From positions 1 through 36,274 of the forward strand of contig JALZWN010000099.1 in NCBI GenBank assembly GCA_023300235.1: 36,274 nucleotides of DNA. Reading direction: 5' to 3'. The notes under the pieces were generated by a model. It was not told the origin of the DNA and made no database searches. It worked only from the letters and a program-made list of their open reading frames with translations. The position numbers and the translations under genes are program-made. This document shows positions 33,764 to 36,274 of this stretch, piece by piece. This DNA comes from Mariniblastus sp. GTDB lineage: Bacteria; Planctomycetota; Planctomycetia; Pirellulales; Pirellulaceae. Every line of letters begins with the position of its first letter. Position 1 is the stretch's first letter.

Positions 33764-33808
33764 AACTTCAGAATTTTGAGTATCGCTTGAGCGTATTGGC
33801 TAAAGCGG

Positions 33809-34747
33809 ATGCAACAAACTTTGCAACAGATAATTGTCATGAATCAGTTTCCCCCGATGTCAGCAAAGGAGATGCTTGCTGCGGTTGCAACGCACGAGGT
33901 ATTCAACGGCCTTGATAGCGCTGCATCAGAAAAACTTGAAGAGGCTTTGTCCTATCAAGTTGTCGCGAAGAACAGTCAGATATTCGAGGTAGGCGACCAG
34001 CCCAATAAGATCTTTTACTTATTGGAGGGGGCGTTAACGCTAAAATTCCCCGACAACTCTTCGATTCAACTGCAAACCGGAGAGCTGATCGGGGAAATTG
34101 GTGTACTCAATGGTGATTTTCGACTGGGGACTTTGACCGCCAATGAAGACAGCGCAGTGATTGCCATCGGTACTACGTGTCTGTTTGACCCAAGTTGCGT
34201 ACCACCAGAAACGAGTCTTGCGATCGTTCGCAGATTAAGCAAACGGGTGACCGACTATTTAAGATCCGTCCAACAGACCTCGACGCAAGATTTGATCTCG
34301 CAGGGAGAAGGGGAATACGTCGAATTCAAATCGACGCTTCGATGGAATCTCAAAGCGGAGAAAAAAGACAAAAACATTACGCACGCCATCACCAAAACCA
34401 TTGCTGCATTCCTCAACACCGATGGTGGGACCTTACTAGTGGGAGTCAGCGACGATGGGCAAGTGCTGGGGCTTGAGGCCGATCGCTTCGAGAACGACGA
34501 CAAAATGCTGTTGTTTCTGACTGACTCGATTAAAACGCAATTGGGAACGCTTCATTTAGAGAACATTGATTTCCATACTGAAAACATCGCCGGCAGCGAA
34601 GTGTTGCGAATCGACGTCCGTGCCGGTCGCACCCCGTGCTATTTAGCCAAAGAGAAACTGGACCATTTTTATATCAGAACCGGTCCATCCACGACGGACT
34701 TGCGACTATCAAAACTGTTTGACTACTTGAGCAAACGATTTGAGTAG
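33809..34747 (+). CDS. cNMP-binding domain fused to AlbA_2 (Schlafen-type) domain
   Basis: The protein has 312 residues from the ATG at 33809. Alternative starts at 33839 and 33857 are plausible and none has a clear ribosome site. Residues about 25-155 are a cyclic-nucleotide-binding-like beta roll (GDQPNKIFYLLEGALTLKF, then GELIGEIGVLNGDFRLGTLT, with the phosphate-binding-cassette Glu and Arg). Residues about 170-310 are AlbA_2: GEYVEFKSTLRWN, AFLNTDGGTLLVGVSDDG and HFYIRTGPSTTDL. AlbA_2 domains bind nucleic acid and occur in transcription regulators and Schlafen proteins. The CRP-type HTH is absent, so this is a sensor with a non-classical effector. It follows the radical SAM/methyltransferase pair by about 180 bases and could regulate it or the next gene. 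Confidence 0.85.
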   Translation: MQQTLQQIIVMNQFPPMSAKEMLAAVATHEVFNGLDSAASEKLEEALSYQVVAKNSQIFEVGDQPNKIFYLLEGALTLKFPDNSSIQLQTGELIGEIGVLNGDFRLGTLTANEDSAVIAIGTTCLFDPSCVPPETSLAIVRRLSKRVTDYLRSVQQTSTQDLISQGEGEYVEFKSTLRWNLKAEKKDKNITHAITKTIAAFLNTDGGTLLVGVSDDGQVLGLEADRFENDDKMLLFLTDSIKTQLGTLHLENIDFHTENIAGSEVLRIDVRAGRTPCYLAKEKLDHFYIRTGPSTTDLRLSKLFDYLSKRFE

Positions 34748-34847
34748 CCCAAGTGCCCCTCGACAATCCACTCCAAAATCCGAAACCAATTCCATTCCCC
34801 TTGAATTAATCATTCGCAAATAGGCACCCACAAACGAGAGAAACCAA

Positions 34848-36274
34848 ATGACTACCAACGAACAAGACCCCAACGTCCTTCCTCCCGGCGACGTACACAA
34901 TCAAAAGCTTCGCGACAACGTGCATCCACAAAACTGGCCGACCCAACCGATCGACGGCGTCTACGACATGATCGCGATCGGAGCGGGAACGGCCGGCCTC
35001 GTTTCGTCTGGCGGTGCGGCGATGCTGGGTGCCAAATCCGGGCTGATCGAACGGCACATGATGGGTGGCGACTGTTTGGTCACCGGATGCGTTCCCTCGA
35101 AAACGCTGATCAAATCAGCTCACGTTGCGCATCAGGCAAGAAAGGCTCAAGAGTTTGGCGTCAACGTGGGAGAGGTTAAAGTCGACTTCACGAAAGTCAT
35201 GGAACGCCTGCGCCGCGTCCGCGCCGACATGGCTCACCACGATGGTGCGAAAAAACTAGATGACATGGGCGTTGATGTGCTGTTCGGGAACGCCAAGTTC
35301 ACCGGCCCTAACACGCTGGACTTGGACGGGAAAGAGATCAAGTTCCGTCGAGCGATGATTTGCGCGGGAGGGCGGCCGTTCGTTCCCGATATTCCCGGTC
35401 TTCGTGACAATTGTTTGACCAGTGAATCGTTCTTCGAACTGACTGAACTTCCCGAACACTTCATGGTCATCGGCGGCGGCCCGATCGGTTGCGAACTGGC
35501 TCATTCGATGCGACGGATGGGCTCGGAGGTCACCATCCTCCAACGCGGGCAGAAGATCATGGACAAGGATGATCCGGATGCGGGGGCCATCATCTTGGAC
35601 GTATTCAAAGAAGAAGGCATCGACGTACGCTTCGGTTCCGAGCTTCAAAAAGTCGAACCACGCGACGGTCGACTGCACTGCACGATCAAGCACGGCGACC
35701 ACGAACATGAATTGATCGTTGACAAAATCATGGTGGCCACCGGTCGAGTGCCGAATGTCGAAAGCCTGAATCTAGAGGCGGCCGGCGTCGAGTATCATCG
35801 GCGTGGAATCACCGTCGACAAGCATCACCGGACATCCAACAAACGCATTTTCGCGGCAGGCGATATTTGCTCTCCTTTTCAATTTACCCACGCCGCATAC
35901 GCCCAAGCCGAATACGCAACGCTCAACGCATTGATGCCGTGGCCCTATCGTTTGAACGCCAAAGATCGCGTGATGAGCTGGGTGACTTACACCGATCCAG
36001 AAGTAGCACATGCCGGCCCCGCGTATTCGGAAATCGAGAAACAAAAAGCGAATCTCGACACTTACGAACTGCCCATGAAAGACAACGATCGTGCTCAAAC
36101 GGAAAGCGAGCATCGCGGGTTCTGTCGGATCCACTGCAAAAAGGGAACGGACAAGATCGTGGCGGCTACGATCGTTGGTGAAAACGCTGGCGAGATGATT
36201 GCAGAGATGAGCCTTGCAATCACCCAAGGCATGAAATTGCGACACATTCAGGAATCGGTACACGCTTACCCAAC
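34848..36274 (+). CDS. Mercuric-reductase-like FAD/NAD(P) disulfide oxidoreductase (C-terminus off right edge)
   Basis: The frame is open for 475 codons from the ATG at 34848 (GAGAG upstream) to the window end, with no stop. FAD site: MIAIGAGTAGLVSSGG (41-56). Redox-active disulfide: GGDCLVTGCVPSKTLIKSA (Cys76, Cys81, CxxxxC intact). NAD(P) site: VIGGGPIGCELA. Second FAD motif: IFAAGDI. At the very end HAYPT replaces the HxHPT motif of glutathione reductase, so the usual catalytic His is Tyr, as in many MerA-like proteins. There is no N-terminal NmerA metal-binding domain, but about 35 extra residues (up to PTQPIDGVYD) precede the FAD site. A C-terminal metal-binding CC of true MerA cannot be checked. 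It starts 100 bases after the cNMP/AlbA_2 gene. Confidence 0.9.
   Translation, partial: MTTNEQDPNVLPPGDVHNQKLRDNVHPQNWPTQPIDGVYDMIAIGAGTAGLVSSGGAAMLGAKSGLIERHMMGGDCLVTGCVPSKTLIKSAHVAHQARKAQEFGVNVGEVKVDFTKVMERLRRVRADMAHHDGAKKLDDMGVDVLFGNAKFTGPNTLDLDGKEIKFRRAMICAGGRPFVPDIPGLRDNCLTSESFFELTELPEHFMVIGGGPIGCELAHSMRRMGSEVTILQRGQKIMDKDDPDAGAIILDVFKEEGIDVRFGSELQKVEPRDGRLHCTIKHGDHEHELIVDKIMVATGRVPNVESLNLEAAGVEYHRRGITVDKHHRTSNKRIFAAGDICSPFQFTHAAYAQAEYATLNALMPWPYRLNAKDRVMSWVTYTDPEVAHAGPAYSEIEKQKANLDTYELPMKDNDRAQTESEHRGFCRIHCKKGTDKIVAATIVGENAGEMIAEMSLAITQGMKLRHIQESVHAYP

Overview
The window most likely comes from a planctomycete, probably a Pirellulaceae-type marine bacterium. The main evidence is a coupled DUF1552 / DUF1592-type gene pair carrying planctomycete cytochrome-like CxxCH motifs and an SHD1-like segment. 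Further support comes from secreted and membrane proteins with no obvious counterparts outside that phylum, a stand-alone RNA polymerase alpha-CTD protein, FG-GAP/ASPIC and BBP7-style envelope proteins, and dispersed GC-rich repeats built around GTAGCCCGACGCGT-type and GTGAGCGGC-type cores. Gene density is moderate, with many 200-500 base spacers. Operons are short, and there is no ribosomal or phage block. No CRISPR array, IS element or integrase was seen.

Layout. 0-2.2 kb: two tandem minus-strand paralogues of an unrecognised single-pass membrane protein with acidic tails (the first runs off the left edge). 2.5-8.5 kb: FabZ-like dehydratase, a small lipoprotein, truB with a 56-residue coiled-coil gene upstream, a Cys-rich secreted protein, two unknowns, and inorganic pyrophosphatase with a strong terminator. 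8.5-9.1 kb: repeat-rich spacer. 9.1-20.4 kb: a PcrA/UvrD helicase, stand-alone alpha-CTD, a TlpA-like secreted protein without its CxxC, a two-TM unknown, a CNT nucleoside transporter convergent with a XylR-type AraC regulator, a coupled pair of Nramp-like transporter and PxpA-type 5-oxoprolinase subunit, and a lipoprotein metallopeptidase. 20.6-25.1 kb: outer-membrane barrel protein, tRNA-Arg(CCT), a DUF6796-like membrane protein and an FG-GAP/ASPIC protein. 25.1-29.7 kb: a repeat element and the DUF1552/DUF1592 pair. 30.1-36.3 kb: a Coq4-like protein, then a radical SAM enzyme coupled to an ArsM-like methyltransferase, a cNMP-binding/AlbA_2 fusion, and a mercuric-reductase-like flavoprotein cut by the right edge.

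The most promising functional unit is the last one: a Cys-rich MJ0619/Tes-family radical SAM enzyme, a methyltransferase whose cysteine spacing resembles ArsM, and a CxxxxC flavoprotein reductase. It could act on a metalloid or thiol-bound substrate, or on a lipid. A second is the PxpA gene coupled to an Nramp-fold protein in which all four canonical metal-ligand positions are changed, so it may carry an organic substrate instead of a metal.

A sequence-level oddity recurs. Short perfect or near-perfect tandem duplications (10-18 bp, two copies) occur throughout. In three places the duplicated unit contains the last codons and stop codon of a gene, with a unit length that is a multiple of three, so the stop is repeated in frame.
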